Position numbers and translations under genes: made by a program. The notes under the pieces were generated by a model, which searched no databases, had not been told where the DNA came from, and saw nothing but the letters and a program-made list of their open reading frames with translations. Source: Babylonia areolata (Eukaryota; Mollusca; Gastropoda; Neogastropoda; Buccinidae). Taken from it: a stretch of 64,000 nucleotides of DNA. Shown one piece after another: positions 23,171 through 33,805 of this stretch. Location: assembly GCF_041734735.1 (NCBI RefSeq), contig NC_134910.1, positions 6,802,441 through 6,866,440 of the forward strand, given 5' to 3'. Every line of letters begins with the position of its first letter. The stretch's first letter is position 1.

Positions 23171-23504
23171 TGCTGACTGTGTGGAAATGACAGCTGATTG
23201 ATTGATCCCAGTGTGTGTGAGTGTGTGTGAGTGCGGGTGAGCATGCGAGTGCATGTGTGTGTGAACATGTGGGTCCATGTTGATGGATTTAATTCAGTGT
23301 AACACTTCTGTTTTTACTACTTCCCAGTCCAGCTTGCTTCCCCATCCATTTCTGTACCTGGCATCTTGGTGTCCATGGCAACCATTTGTCTCAGTCCCTG
23401 TCTCCTCTATTCATTTCAACCTGTTTTACGGTGTCCCGTGTGCCGAAGGCATAATGTACGACATGTTGACTCTTGGCTTCAAACCCTTAAAAGCAGCAAA
23501 ACCA
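23171..23504. other. Non-coding, no gene seen
   Basis: Contains GTGTGAGTG-type sequence (23212-23275). The right end leads into the minisatellite. Confidence 0.5.
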
Positions 23505-24075
23505 GCTTGGAAGGGAAAGGTTTATATCCATGTTCCAGGTTAGACAGTCGGATTGTTGGGGGAAGGTTTATATCCATGTTCAAGTTGAGACAGACAGGTT
23601 GTAGGGGAAAGGTTTATATCCATGTTCCAGGTGAGACAGACAGGTTGTAGGGGAAAGGTTTATATCCATGTTCGAGTTGAGACAGTCAGAGTGTTGTGGG
23701 AAGGTTTACATCCATGCTCCAGGTGAGACAGTTTGTAGGGGTAAGGTTTATATCCATGTTCCAGGTGAGACAGTCAAGATTGTAGGGGGAAAGGTTTATA
23801 TCCATGTTCCAGGTGAGACAGTCAGATTGTAGGGGGAAAGGTTTATATCCATGTTCCAGGTGAGACAGACAGATTGTAGGGGAAAGGTTTATATCCATGT
23901 TCCAGGTGAGACAGTCAGATTGTAGGGGAAACAGTCAGATTGTAGGGGAAAGGTTTATATCCATGTTCCAGGTGAGACAGTCAGATTGTAGGGGAAAGGT
24001 TTATATCCATGTTCCAGGTGAGACAGTCAGATTGTAGGGGAAAGGTTTATATCCATGTTCCAGGTGAGACAGTCG
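23505..24075. repeat. 46-bp minisatellite with splice-donor-like sites, about 12 copies
   Basis: Unit contains GATTGTAGGGGAAAGGTTTA and TATCCATGTTCCAGGTGAGA, then CAGTCA. Most units carry CAG|GTGAGA, a near-consensus 5' splice site, on the plus strand. Confidence 0.96.
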
Positions 24076-24833
24076 GGAGCAGTGTGTTGTTGTTGAAGTG
24101 AACAACAGGGAATGAGATAGAGTGGCATTTTTTGACAGTCAAGACGTGTTTTTTTCTGGCTCTCCCATTTATCAGAGACCACAGTTCTTTCTTGAGTGTG
24201 TGTGTGTGTGTGCGTGTGTGTGACTGTGTGCATGTAACTAAGTGTGTGTCCATTTACCAGTGAGTGGAGGGGTGGAAGGTGATGGGAGTGAGTGTGGGGG
24301 TTGGGGGGGGGGGGGAGGGTGGATGTGTCCTTGAGCATGTGTACATGAGCAATATTGTGTTAAAAAAAGTAATAATAATAAAAAAAGAGGAAAAGACAAA
24401 TGTAGCAGGTGTTGTTTTTTGTTGTTGTTTTAAAGAACCTGTAAACAAGACATTGATCACTGCACCAGGACACAATTTCCTCTTGAAATAATTTTATCAT
24501 AATGGTGTGAAAATGGATGTAAATTCACATGTGTATGTGTGAAAATGCACAAGCATGCATTTTGAGTCTATTCATGATATGATTTTTCTCTCTCGCAGAA
24601 ACTGTGCTACTGATTATACCGTTCTTGTCAATTTTTTGTTTTTTCATGGATGAGGGTAGTTTTTATTTCCATGAACAAAATTTGACTTTGTGAATGTGTC
24701 TTGTGGGTTTGGGGTCATGAACAGTAACTTATTCCATAGGCAATTTCGTTATTGCATTGCACCTGGTTGTGGTTCTGCATTGAATGGCCCTTTAAATGAA
24801 CATGGTGAATAATGCTTGGAATGTGTGTGATCG
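24076..24833. other. Non-coding, no gene seen
   Basis: (TG)n at 24197-24222, G-rich patch at 24295-24318, otherwise AT-rich. Confidence 0.5.
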
Positions 24834-25289
24834 TTAACCCTTTGAGCCCTGAGTTCCTGAGCAATGTTAACCCTTCTGCCTGAGCTCCTGAGCCAAAATT
24901 TGCAAATAATTGGTATTTAATGCATCACGGCAGATATAAAAAGAGTGCCCTGACCGCTTTACCGGTGGTAGAGAAAAATGACATAATGCCTAGCCACCGG
25001 TTGAGCGGTGCGTAAACACTTGTGTCGTGTTTAGCTATTGGTTGACTTATATTGAAATCGATCTTTTTTATCCAAAGCACATGCACAAAACACAGTGAAA
25101 AGGCGCAGCCATGTTGGTACTACATTCGCTGACGTCTGAATATTACGGTTTTTCTGATTGGCTCTTCAATATAAGTCAACCAATAGCAAAACACGACACA
25201 AGTGTTTACGCACCGCTCAACCGGTGGCTAGGCATTATGTCATTTTTCTCTACCACCGGTAAAGCGGTGGTCAGGGCTCAAAGGGTTAA
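24834..25289. mobile_element. Long-TIR TTAA MITE (hairpin element)
   Basis: 456 bp bounded by TTAACCCTTTGAGCCCTGA at the left and its exact reverse complement at the right (25271-25289). Inside, arms of about 110 bp (24948-25056 and 25165-25276) are near-perfect inverted repeats containing CCGCTTTACCGGTGG and TGACATAATGCCTAGCC. About 95 bp separates the outer and inner left repeats. The TTAA ends suggest a piggyBac-type MITE; no coding capacity. Confidence 0.9.
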
Positions 25290-25848
25290 AAGGGGACCTC
25301 CAGAAACCCATGTATTGTTTTGTTAAGCTTTGTTCAGTCGCTTCTGCTTTGAAGTTTGTTTTTCATGGAAGTTGTTTCACAGCTTTTGATTGTGTTGCTT
25401 CAGCGATTAAGTTTGATTGCAAATTTTTTTTTTTTTCTTCCCTCCTAGGTAGCTGTAATTTTATTTTTCCTTCGGTGAATAGATAAGCTGTAATATTTTT
25501 CATTTTGTCAGGTAGGTTAACCAGATGAAGAATAATGTCTCATGTTGTAAACTGAACCTGGATGGTCAATAATGGGAGCAATAGTATTGGCCATTCGGGG
25601 TTGGACAGATTGTTGAGAATGACTCCAGTGGGGGAGATGCTCATTGGCTGGTGGTTTTGTGTTTTGTTTTGTTTTCCCCCCCACCTGAACTGCGTAGTTA
25701 ACCAAGTGTGTGATTTGATGATACATTCCGTGTGTGCTGAGAACCTCCAGTAAAGAACAGTAGATTGCCTGTGCCCTGTGACAGTGTGTTTCTGTGTATG
25801 TGTGTGTGTAGAGGTTGAAGTGTCGGTGTGTATATCAAAATCAAAGCA
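25290..25848. other. Non-coding, no gene seen
   Basis: AT-rich with a T tract at 25425-25436; no element recognised. Confidence 0.5.
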
Positions 25849-26080
25849 TTAACTCACTCAGTACGGCCAGTCCTCTCTTCTCCTCTACACAGACCCATTG
25901 GATGTCCAGTGGGTGTCTGAATGACCCAACCTTTAGCTTCCGTCATAAGAATTGTGGTATTCTTTGTCAACATTCACCTCTTCAGTATAAGAGCCTTCCT
26001 CTTGCAATATTTTGATGATGGTAATTGGGGTGAAACGCTGTTAACATCGTTTCTTTCACCATTCGTATGGAGAGAGTTAA
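25849..26080 (+). mobile_element. TTAA MITE copy 3
   Basis: 232 bp, TTAACTCACTCAGTACGGCC to CGTATGGAGAGAGTTAA, flanked by TTAA. Confidence 0.92.
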
Positions 26081-27012
26081 AAGTGAAATATGTTGGACTT
26101 TTGATGCCATTACAAACAAGACATTTTCACACACACACAAAAAAAAAAGATAAAAAAAAAAAAAAGCACACACAAAAACAGTTTTAGATCTCTCATTCTG
26201 AATCAACAGATGACTTTTTCCTCTACTGATCTAATGTACACACAGACATGCATGCATGTGCACGCATGCACGTACACGCCACGCACGCATATTCTGATTC
26301 AACAGGTGGCTCTTTCCTTACTACTGATCTATGCACACACAGACACACACAGAATTACATACACAATAACACTCTCAACACAAAATGTCATTACCATCTG
26401 GTTTTCTTCTGTTTTAATAGGAATGGAACCATAACGCCTCCTAATTAACCCGTCATGAGGCCATAAACAAACAAGAGTTTTCACCATTCAGCAAACACTA
26501 CAAATACACACAAATATGTACAACACACATAAGGCATGGCAATTTTCCTGCTGTTATGGATTTGTTGTTTCAGTGATCCTTCTGTTAAGCCTTTAAATTC
26601 CAGCAAGATGCATGGACATACCACCGACAAGACCTGCAGGAATTTAGTGTACAGTTTTTCTGTGTGGCATGCCATGAGAACAGCAGAGAAGGCAACTGCT
26701 GTTCCGACTATCTGGTTCAGGATTTGATTATAATGGACAGTGTCTTAACAAATTCACATCCCCGCTCTCATTGGCCAAGAGGGTTTTTAGGACAGCTGGC
26801 GTTGGGATGGTTCCCCAAAAACCAACTAGCCCCCAAGGCTGCACCACTGCGAGCCACTGCAGTCTTGCCTCCAAGTTTGCGAGTTGTGGTCCTTCACAAA
26901 AGACTGAAGCTGTAAGCGAACTGTCATTGCAGTGAACAGTTAGCTAGATGCCTGAACAGCACATTTGACTGGCTCACACAGGAGTTCTGCCAAACAGGAT
27001 TAAACAAAGGAC
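26081..27012. other. Non-coding, CA- and A-rich
   Basis: A tract at 26138-26165. Two related stretches around TCTGAATCAACAG/TCTGATTCAACAGGTGG (26196-26220 and 26291-26312) suggest a diverged tandem duplication. No exon recognised. Confidence 0.5.
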
Positions 27013-27230
27013 CAGGGCCAGGTTGCATCAAGCCATCTTTGCAGCGCTTAGTTTGCTTTGAGTCAAGAATGTACCAAAGTATATGGAGTTTACCATGGAG
27101 TTAGGAACAATCTTTACGATAAGTAAAGTTAGACTGTACCAAAGTACAAGGAGTTTACCATGGAGTTAGGACCATTCTTAACGATAAGCGAACTTTGCAC
27201 AGCCAAGTTAACTCATGCAGCCCAGCCCTG
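27013..27230. mobile_element. Candidate MITE with imperfect TIRs
   Basis: Left end CAGGGCCAGGTTGCATCA; the reverse complement of the right end is CAGGGCTGGGCTGCATGA. The inside holds a 66-bp direct duplication (ACCAAAGTA, GGAGTTTACCATGGAGTTAG twice). CAGGG ends fit hAT-like MITEs, but no 8-bp target duplication is visible. Confidence 0.6.
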
Positions 27231-27248
27231 AACCTGTGTGACACGCTG

Positions 27249-27490
27249 CTTCAGTTTCAGTTTCAGTTTCAGAAGCTCAAGGAGGTGTCACTGTGTTCGG
27301 ACACATCTGCCAAGCAGATGCCTGACCAGCAGCGTAACCCAACGCGCTTAGTCAGGCCATGAGAAAAAAAAAAGGTGAATAAATAATAGATAAGCTAACA
27401 TAAATAAATAAATAATAATTATGATATATAAAAAAAATAAATAAATAGATAAAAAATAAAGGTAGTAGTAATGATAATAAAATAAACCAC
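27249..27490 (-). mobile_element. SINE-D-related copy, tail module plus AT-rich module
   Basis: (TTTCAG)n at the left, then CTCAAGGAGGTGTCACTGTG and CATCTGCCAAGCAGATGCCTG, then an A tract and (AAAT)n sequence. It matches 32773-33010 through both modules. Confidence 0.85.
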
Positions 27491-29153
27491 AACCACAAAT
27501 GTGTAACAGCAGGGCTTCAGCACTGCACAAAACATACCTTACTGTTCATCATGCATGCACATGCACCGGCACACACGCTCGCACACATGTGGGTAGCAAT
27601 GTATTCCTTGCTGTGAAGAAGGAAGAAAATAGTGATCCTGCCAACACGCATTTATACAATTCTTTCTTCACATATGTCATTTCTCATAAAACTTTTCCCA
27701 TTTAAAATCAACTCAAGTCAAAAACGTTATTTAAAAAAAAAAAAAATCAATCAAAAAAACAAGTACACAATCCAAGAAAAGAAACACAATTTTTCTTATA
27801 AACACAATGGTACACAGAGTAAAGAGAAACCCAACTGATATGATCTTGTGCATAACACAGAGTGAGTTCAGTCACTGAATCTCTGCAGTTGGTATAATCA
27901 ATAACAAAAGCGACCGACTTGATTTTTTGATTAGCATCAATGCGTTGTCATGTTCAATGAAACCAAAACAACAGGATCTACAATCATAGCCATGATTTTA
28001 TGGGGCTTGATGGTTGTGTGTTGTGTGTTGTGTGTGTGTGTCTGCGTGTGTGTGTGTGTGTGTGAGAAGGTGTGTCATTAAACTGCCGTACATGACAAAC
28101 TTGAAATATTTCATCAAAACGTTGCTGAAATTAACCACATAACATTTCATGCTGAATTTCTGGTCACTAGCAATGCCCACTGCACAGGAATTAATCCTTG
28201 CCAGTCTCAATGGAACCTCTCTCACACTGAAACAGTCACAACACAAACCCTGCCAATCCACACACACATCACACAAATGCTCCTTTCCAACATGAAACAC
28301 TATCGTTTAAAAATCATGGACGACACAAAAATGAATAAAGCATATTCAATCTTTTCACCAGCAAAATTTCATGATGCTCGCTTTTACAATTATTATCACA
28401 CTGGATCATGTTAAATATATATATACTTGGCATTTCATGACAAGCTATACTCTTGCATTCACATGTGCATGAGCACACACAGTCAAACACACACACACGA
28501 ACACAGAGTTACACATACATGCATTCACAAACACACACACACACACACACCCATACCCACACACCGGCAACAGTGAAGTACCCATTTCCATACAATCACA
28601 GAATGTAAGATTACATGACAGCAATACAAAACATCGTACATGTCCAGTCACACACACCTCTGCACTTACATTTGGGGCCATCTCCCACCCTCTCTCTACC
28701 TCATATACCCCACCCCTCATCACCCCCACCCCCACTCTCTCTCTACCTCATATACCCCACCCCGCATCGCAACCCCCCCACCCCCCCCCCTCCATAAAAA
28801 AAACACTATTGAAACACTGCACAGCAAAACAACAACAACAAAATACATCATATAAAAAAACAACAAAAAAACCCCAAAAAAACAAATACTAAACAAAATC
28901 CAAGAAATAAGCAAGTAGCTCCATGGAAAACAAGACAACAGCCCACTCAGAAAGAACAGTCACCTCCACACTGCCAACACACAAACTGCAGGGAACAACA
29001 AACGAAGACCAAAGGATCGCCACCAAACTAAAGTCAAAACAAACATCAACCTCACTAAGTCATCCACAATTCTGAAACCAGCAACAAGAAATTAAAAAAA
29101 CTATAAAAAAAAAAAACTAAAAAAAAACATTCTCAGATCTGTGAGGCTGTAAC
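27491..29153. other. Non-coding downstream of RFK
   Basis: A- and CA-rich sequence: (TG)n at 28017-28062, (CA)n at 28524-28550, a C-rich patch at 28676-28793, A tracts at 28796 and 29095-29130. A duplicated CTCTCTCTACCTCATATACC (28690-28760) is the only local repeat seen. It could include the RFK 3' UTR. Confidence 0.45.
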
Positions 29154-29166
29154 AAAAGCAACACAT

Positions 29167-29460
29167 TATTGTCGCTAGTAAGGGGGCTTAGTAGGTGGTG
29201 TCCTACGTACGTTAAAACAGAACAGGCACCACTGAACACCACCGAAGTGACTCAGCAGCAGTGCAGAGTCTCCTCTGGTGTGTGGCCTCCTGGCGACCTA
29301 ACATCGATGGTTCCCTGTGGACTGCCGACGCTGGAACTGCGACGGACGAACCCGGGTGTGGCCGTGTATGGGGGGAATCTAAATGAGCGGCGTGGGAGTA
29401 ATGCCACTGAAACGGTGCAGATGATGGGGCAGCACAAAAAAAAAAAAAAAAAAAAAAAAA
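29167..29460 (+). mobile_element. Poly(A)-tailed retrocopy with 13-bp TSD, source unknown
   Basis: About 265 bp of balanced-composition sequence (from TATTGTCGCTAGTAAGGGGG) followed by an uninterrupted A tract of about 28. The exact duplication AAAAGCAACACAT lies at 29154-29166 and 29461-29473. No clear tRNA or 5S promoter boxes; either a poly(A) SINE or a processed RNA copy. The 150-codon open frame has no known domain. Confidence 0.85.
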
Positions 29461-29473
29461 AAAAGCAACACAT

Positions 29474-30157
29474 CTCTCCCAACCTTTTCTCCCTCTATCT
29501 ATACACAACAGGTAATGTTTCAACAGGCAATGTACAAAAGTGTACACATACACAGTCACACACCGACACTTCCAAGCGAACACAGTCGCACACAAATGTT
29601 TGGCAATTAACAGGAAACTAATAACTGCCTTTGCTTAGGATTTATCAACCACGTTTCTGAGCTTTGAGAAAGAATGACCTCAAAATGGGGTGGGGGGTGA
29701 GGGGGTGGGGGAGTATGAACTGACCCCCCTCCATCTTACACCCCCCCCTGTCCACAAACTCCCAGCAAAAAGCGTCCAACACACGGACACATTTCAAAGA
29801 AAAATCCGATTACATTATCGTGCCGATTACTGAAAGAAAATCTGCAACGAAAGCGTGAGATAAATTGCAGAGCATTCACAATCTTAAAAAAACAACAACA
29901 ACGTGGAGACACAAAAAGAAGCAACTGACCTGGGATGGGACAAATCCCTCACGGATTCACCCTAAAATGGCTTGCTCTTCAAAGGATAAAAGCTGAGATT
30001 TGTTCCCCGATGCCTACCCTGTGAATGCTGCCGACACACTGACAAACCCCACCACGTGGGGAGGAGGATGAGTGTGATGATGATTTAGCACAATCACGAT
30101 GCTGCCAACTTAAATGATCACCGCAGTTGTCAACAACAACAGGAAATTTTCTATCTA
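29474..30157. other. Non-coding, no gene seen
   Basis: G-rich patch at 29686-29715; otherwise A-rich. Confidence 0.5.
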
Positions 30158-30275
30158 AAATTACGTTTAAATAACATACTTAACATGACCCAACTAGTGC
30201 AGACTCCGGCAGGGGTCTGACATTCCTGTCCTGTGCAAACTACTATCCGCCTATGCGGAGAAAATGAGAGAACTA
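30158..30275 (-). repeat. Dispersed repeat related to 18611-19036
   Basis: Reverse complement matches the 18.6 kb duplication, including AGTAGTTTGCACAGGACAGG and CCTGCCGGAGTCTGCACTAG. Confidence 0.8.
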
Positions 30276-30641
30276 CGGCCGATAACCTCCCAGAAGTAGG
30301 TAACGTCCCCTTTGTCCCCCTGGCTACCACCCTCTTTTTCCGGCAGCCATCTCGACACCTGTTCCTGTGCACTTCATATGGCTAAGTTTTTCGCATTTTC
30401 TATCTGTCTATCGATTCTTTGGCGTTTCTGTTTTGTGTCCAATTAGGTCTTCAAACAGGTCGCACAATTATGTAGCTTGATTGGGAGATCGGGCTAAAAT
30501 TAAGGCCCGATCGCAATCGATTCGTGATCAGTCTGGGCCCTCTACCTCTGGCTCTCATAGTTCAGTACTTTGTTGTTGTTGGGTTTTTTTTAAAGTGAAG
30601 CCGATGAATCTGAGAGGAGTGCTGAGCACAGCATCAGTCTT
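30276..30641. other. Non-coding, no gene seen
   Basis: Balanced composition; possibly more of the preceding dispersed repeat, but no second copy in the window to prove it. Confidence 0.4.
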
Positions 30642-30654
30642 GTTTCATCTTCTC

Positions 30655-31015
30655 GACGGGCGCAATAGCCGAGTGGTTAAAGCGTTGGACTGTCAATCTG
30701 AGGGTCCCGGGTTCGAATCACGGCGACAGCGCCTGGTGGGTAAAGGGTGGTGATTTTTACGATCTCCCAGGTCAACATATGTGCAGACCTGCTAGTGCCT
30801 GAACCCCCTTCGTGTGTATATGCAAGCAGAAGATCAAATACGCACGTAAAAGATCCTGTAATCCATGTCAGCGTTCGGTGGGTTATGGAAACAAGAACAT
30901 ACCCAGCATGCACACCCCCAAAAACGGAATATGGCTGCCTACATGGCGGGGTAAAAACGGTCATACACGTAAAAGCCCACTCGTGTGCATACGAGTGAAC
31001 GCAGAAGAAGAAGAA
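30655..31015 (+). mobile_element. SINE-A copy, full length, 13-bp TSD
   Basis: Complete head, body and (GAA)n tail. The duplication GTTTCATCTTCTC is exact at 30642-30654 and 31016-31028. It landed beside the tail of an older SINE-A. Confidence 0.97.
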
Positions 31016-31028
31016 GTTTCATCTTCTC

Positions 31029-31397
31029 CATGTTTGTGGGCTGCGGCTCCCCAAGCTCACTCCTAGACATGTATCAGTGGGCTTTTAAATGATGACCATT
31101 TTTAGGCAGCCATACTCCATTTCCAAGGGTGTGCGTGGCTGGGTATGTTCTTGTCTCCTTGACCCACTGAACACTTGAATGGATTACGGGTTCTGTTAAC
31201 GTGCATAACTGATCACCTGCATGGCTACATACACCCAAAGGGGACTGCGGCACCAACAGGTCTGCAGGTCTGTCCAGCTGGGAGATCAGAACAACGTGTC
31301 TCCACTCCTCAGTCCAGCTGACTCCCATCATCAAGATTTCAAACCCAGGACCTTCAGACTGGACGTTCAGTGCTCTAACCACTCAACCACTGCCACC
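31029..31397 (-). mobile_element. SINE-A copy, old and diverged
   Basis: Reverse-oriented SINE-A with many substitutions but every segment recognisable: GTGGGCTGCGGCTCCC at the left, CATACTCCATTTCC, TGGGAGATCA and TTCAAACCCAGG near the head. Confidence 0.85.
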
Positions 31398-31781
31398 CCT
31401 ACCCCCACCCCACACCCCGTCCACTTTGAAAACTAGAGATCGAAGGCTTGCGTCATGATTTTCTTTCTCTAACTTCACCACTGGGGCCATGGTCTGGGTG
31501 CCAGTCTTTCACAATCCCCATCAACAACAATGAACAAGTGTTCGTGATCAGAGGTCACCACACAGAATCAATCAGAAGTCATGACAATAACAATGTAACA
31601 TTAGCTTTCTTCATGACAAAAAAAACCCAAAAAAAACCAAGGTGTCTGTAGCAACAGCAGAACCCAGCTGGTGACGAACCAACCAGCCAGGATGTGAACA
31701 AGGCAGCAACAGGGTCGACAAATCTAATCCACAAAATAAACACAACAGGATACATGCCCTTTACAGAATCTCTGAGGACTT
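31398..31781. other. Non-coding, no gene seen
   Basis: No element recognised. Confidence 0.5.
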
Positions 31782-31793
31782 GGTCCCAAATGC

Positions 31794-32163
31794 GACAGGC
31801 GCAATAGCCGAGTGGTTAAAGCGTTGGACTGTCAATCTGAGGGTCCCGGGTTCGAATCACGGTGATGGCGCCTGGTGGGTAAAGGGTGGAGATTTTTACG
31901 ATCTCCCAGGTCAACATATGTGCAGACCTGCTAGTGCCTGAACCTCCTTCGTGTGTATATGCAAGCAGAAGATCAAATACGCACGTTAAAGATCCTGTAA
32001 TCCATGTCAGCGTTGGGTGGGTTATGGAAACAAGAACATACCCAGCATGCACACCCCCGAAAACAGAGTATGGCTGCCTACATGGCGGGGTAAAAACGGT
32101 CATACACGTAAAAGCCCACTCATGTGCATACGAATGAATGCAGAAGAAGAAGAAGAAGAAGAA
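31794..32163 (+). mobile_element. SINE-A copy, full length, TSD
   Basis: Complete copy. The duplication CCCAAATGC at 31785-31793 and 32167-32175 extends to 12 bp with one mismatch (GGTCCC/GGACCC). Confidence 0.95.
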
Positions 32164-32175
32164 GGACCCAAATGC

Positions 32176-32772
32176 CCACCATAACCTGCAGACCACAAAG
32201 GGATACCTTTCCCCTAAGCTACCACCCCTGTACACCATAGTTGTCTGTCAATACTGCATCAGTTAAGCATGACTCTTAATTCTTTGTGTACCGGTAATAG
32301 TATTTCCCTTTTTTTTTTTTTTTGTACTGTGAATGACAGCGTGTTTGAGAGCGTGCGTGTATGTTGTTACTTATGAAGTATGAATGTGTTAGTGGCATGG
32401 ACGAAAGCCCCCGATACACAGCTGTACCCAAAAGATAGAACCCACCCAAAACCACTGCAACATTTATAAAACTCACGCAACACTGATACGCACCGACTGA
32501 TCAAGTTATCAAGCTAATATTCAAGACAATTCTACTTCTCTGTGGCATCGACTGGGCTGCAAGTGACACCACTTCTCAAGCCAGCCAAATCATTTACATA
32601 ACTGATGTTGTCTTTAAATAAAGTTCTTACATAACAACAAACGTGCCCAAGGCCCACAACAAAATAAAATAAAACAAAATAAAACTAAAAAAAACCAAAA
32701 AACGCCAGCTCTGTATTACATGATAAGAAATCATGGTCTACTCTCTACTCTGTGTTTTTTTTTTCTTTTTAA
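32176..32772. other. Non-coding, no gene seen
   Basis: T tract at 32308-32323 and A-rich sequence at 32650-32702. Confidence 0.5.
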
Positions 32773-33010
32773 GTTTCAGTTTCAGTAGCTCAAGGAGGCG
32801 TCAATGCGTTCCGACAAAACCATATACGCTACACCACATCTGCCAAGCAGATGCCTGACCAGCAGCGTAACCCAACGCGCTTAGTCAGGCCTTGAGAGAA
32901 AAAAAAAAGGGAATAAATAATAGATAAGCTTACATAAATAAATAAATAAATAATAATTATAATATAGAAAAAGGTAGTAGTAGTAGTAATAATAATACTA
33001 AAAAATAAAT
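32773..33010 (-). mobile_element. SINE-D-related copy, tail module plus AT-rich module
   Basis: TTTCAGTTTCAGTAGCTCAA, GGAGGCGTCAATGCG, CATCTGCCAAGCAGATGCC and GCGCTTAGTCAGGC, then A tract and (AAAT)n. Close relative of 27249-27490. Confidence 0.87.
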
Positions 33011-33562
33011 GAATAAACAAATAAGACAACAATGATGATAAATAAGCAAATAAATGTAAAACATTCTTTTTAAATATAATATAAACTCTTCTAGTGAGGG
33101 AATGCTGCAAAATTCCACAGTCCGGGTCATGGGCTTGGGTGGAACTGAACACACACACACACACACACAATGACCTATACCTGAGAAAACACACATCCTT
33201 CAAGTCTTCATCTCTCCATCAAATCCTCTGTTATGTCATGGAAACATCACACATAACTAAAATAAACATATTAGAAAAAATTAAATTAAATTAAAAAAAG
33301 CCTTCCATACACGCTTTGTGTACACATACATGTACATCCCACGATCCAGGACTCCTCTTTTTTTTAGTTAAACAACAATACAACAATTCCATGGACATCA
33401 ACAACAGCTAATGCTCACCGTACAGACCTGACCTAACATCTCACCCCCCACCCACCCCCCAATCCCCCCCACCCCGTCCCCATCCCCGTCCCCCCCTCAC
33501 AATGCCCCAGTCAGCGGATACACTCATCACCTTCACCTGCCGGACCTAACGGCGCCACGTCA
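33011..33562 (-). other. Probable RFK 3' flank or 3' UTR
   Basis: Directly downstream of the RFK stop on the minus strand. It contains (CA)n at 33151-33168 and a C-rich patch at 33446-33500. No polyadenylation signal could be assigned with confidence. Confidence 0.5.
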
Positions 33563-33702
33563 TCATAACTTGGAGCAGCTGGCGCCGGCGTGGTCAGCGT
33601 AGGGGTGGAAGAAGTTGTTGTGCTGGAAACTGTCCATGGCGGGGTCTTTCAGCCTCTCCTTGCACATGGCGATATCCTGGTTGATGGCAGCGATCAGGGC
33701 CT
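33563..33702 (-). CDS. RFK: RFK coding exon 4 (C-terminus and stop)
   Basis: Encodes EALIAAINQDIAMCKERL through the C-terminus ASCSKL and TGA. This is the C-terminal helix of riboflavin kinase (human equivalent ESLISAIQGDIEEAKKRL). The acceptor is TTTGAACAG|AGG. The tail after the helix (DSFQHNNFFHPYADH) is divergent, as is usual in this family. Confidence 0.92.
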
Positions 33703-33774
33703 CTGTTCAAACCACCAACACCACCACCACCACATGCTGTGTCAGTTCCCTCCTCACCCCCCCAGTGCATGCCA

Positions 33775-33805
<31 letters not shown>

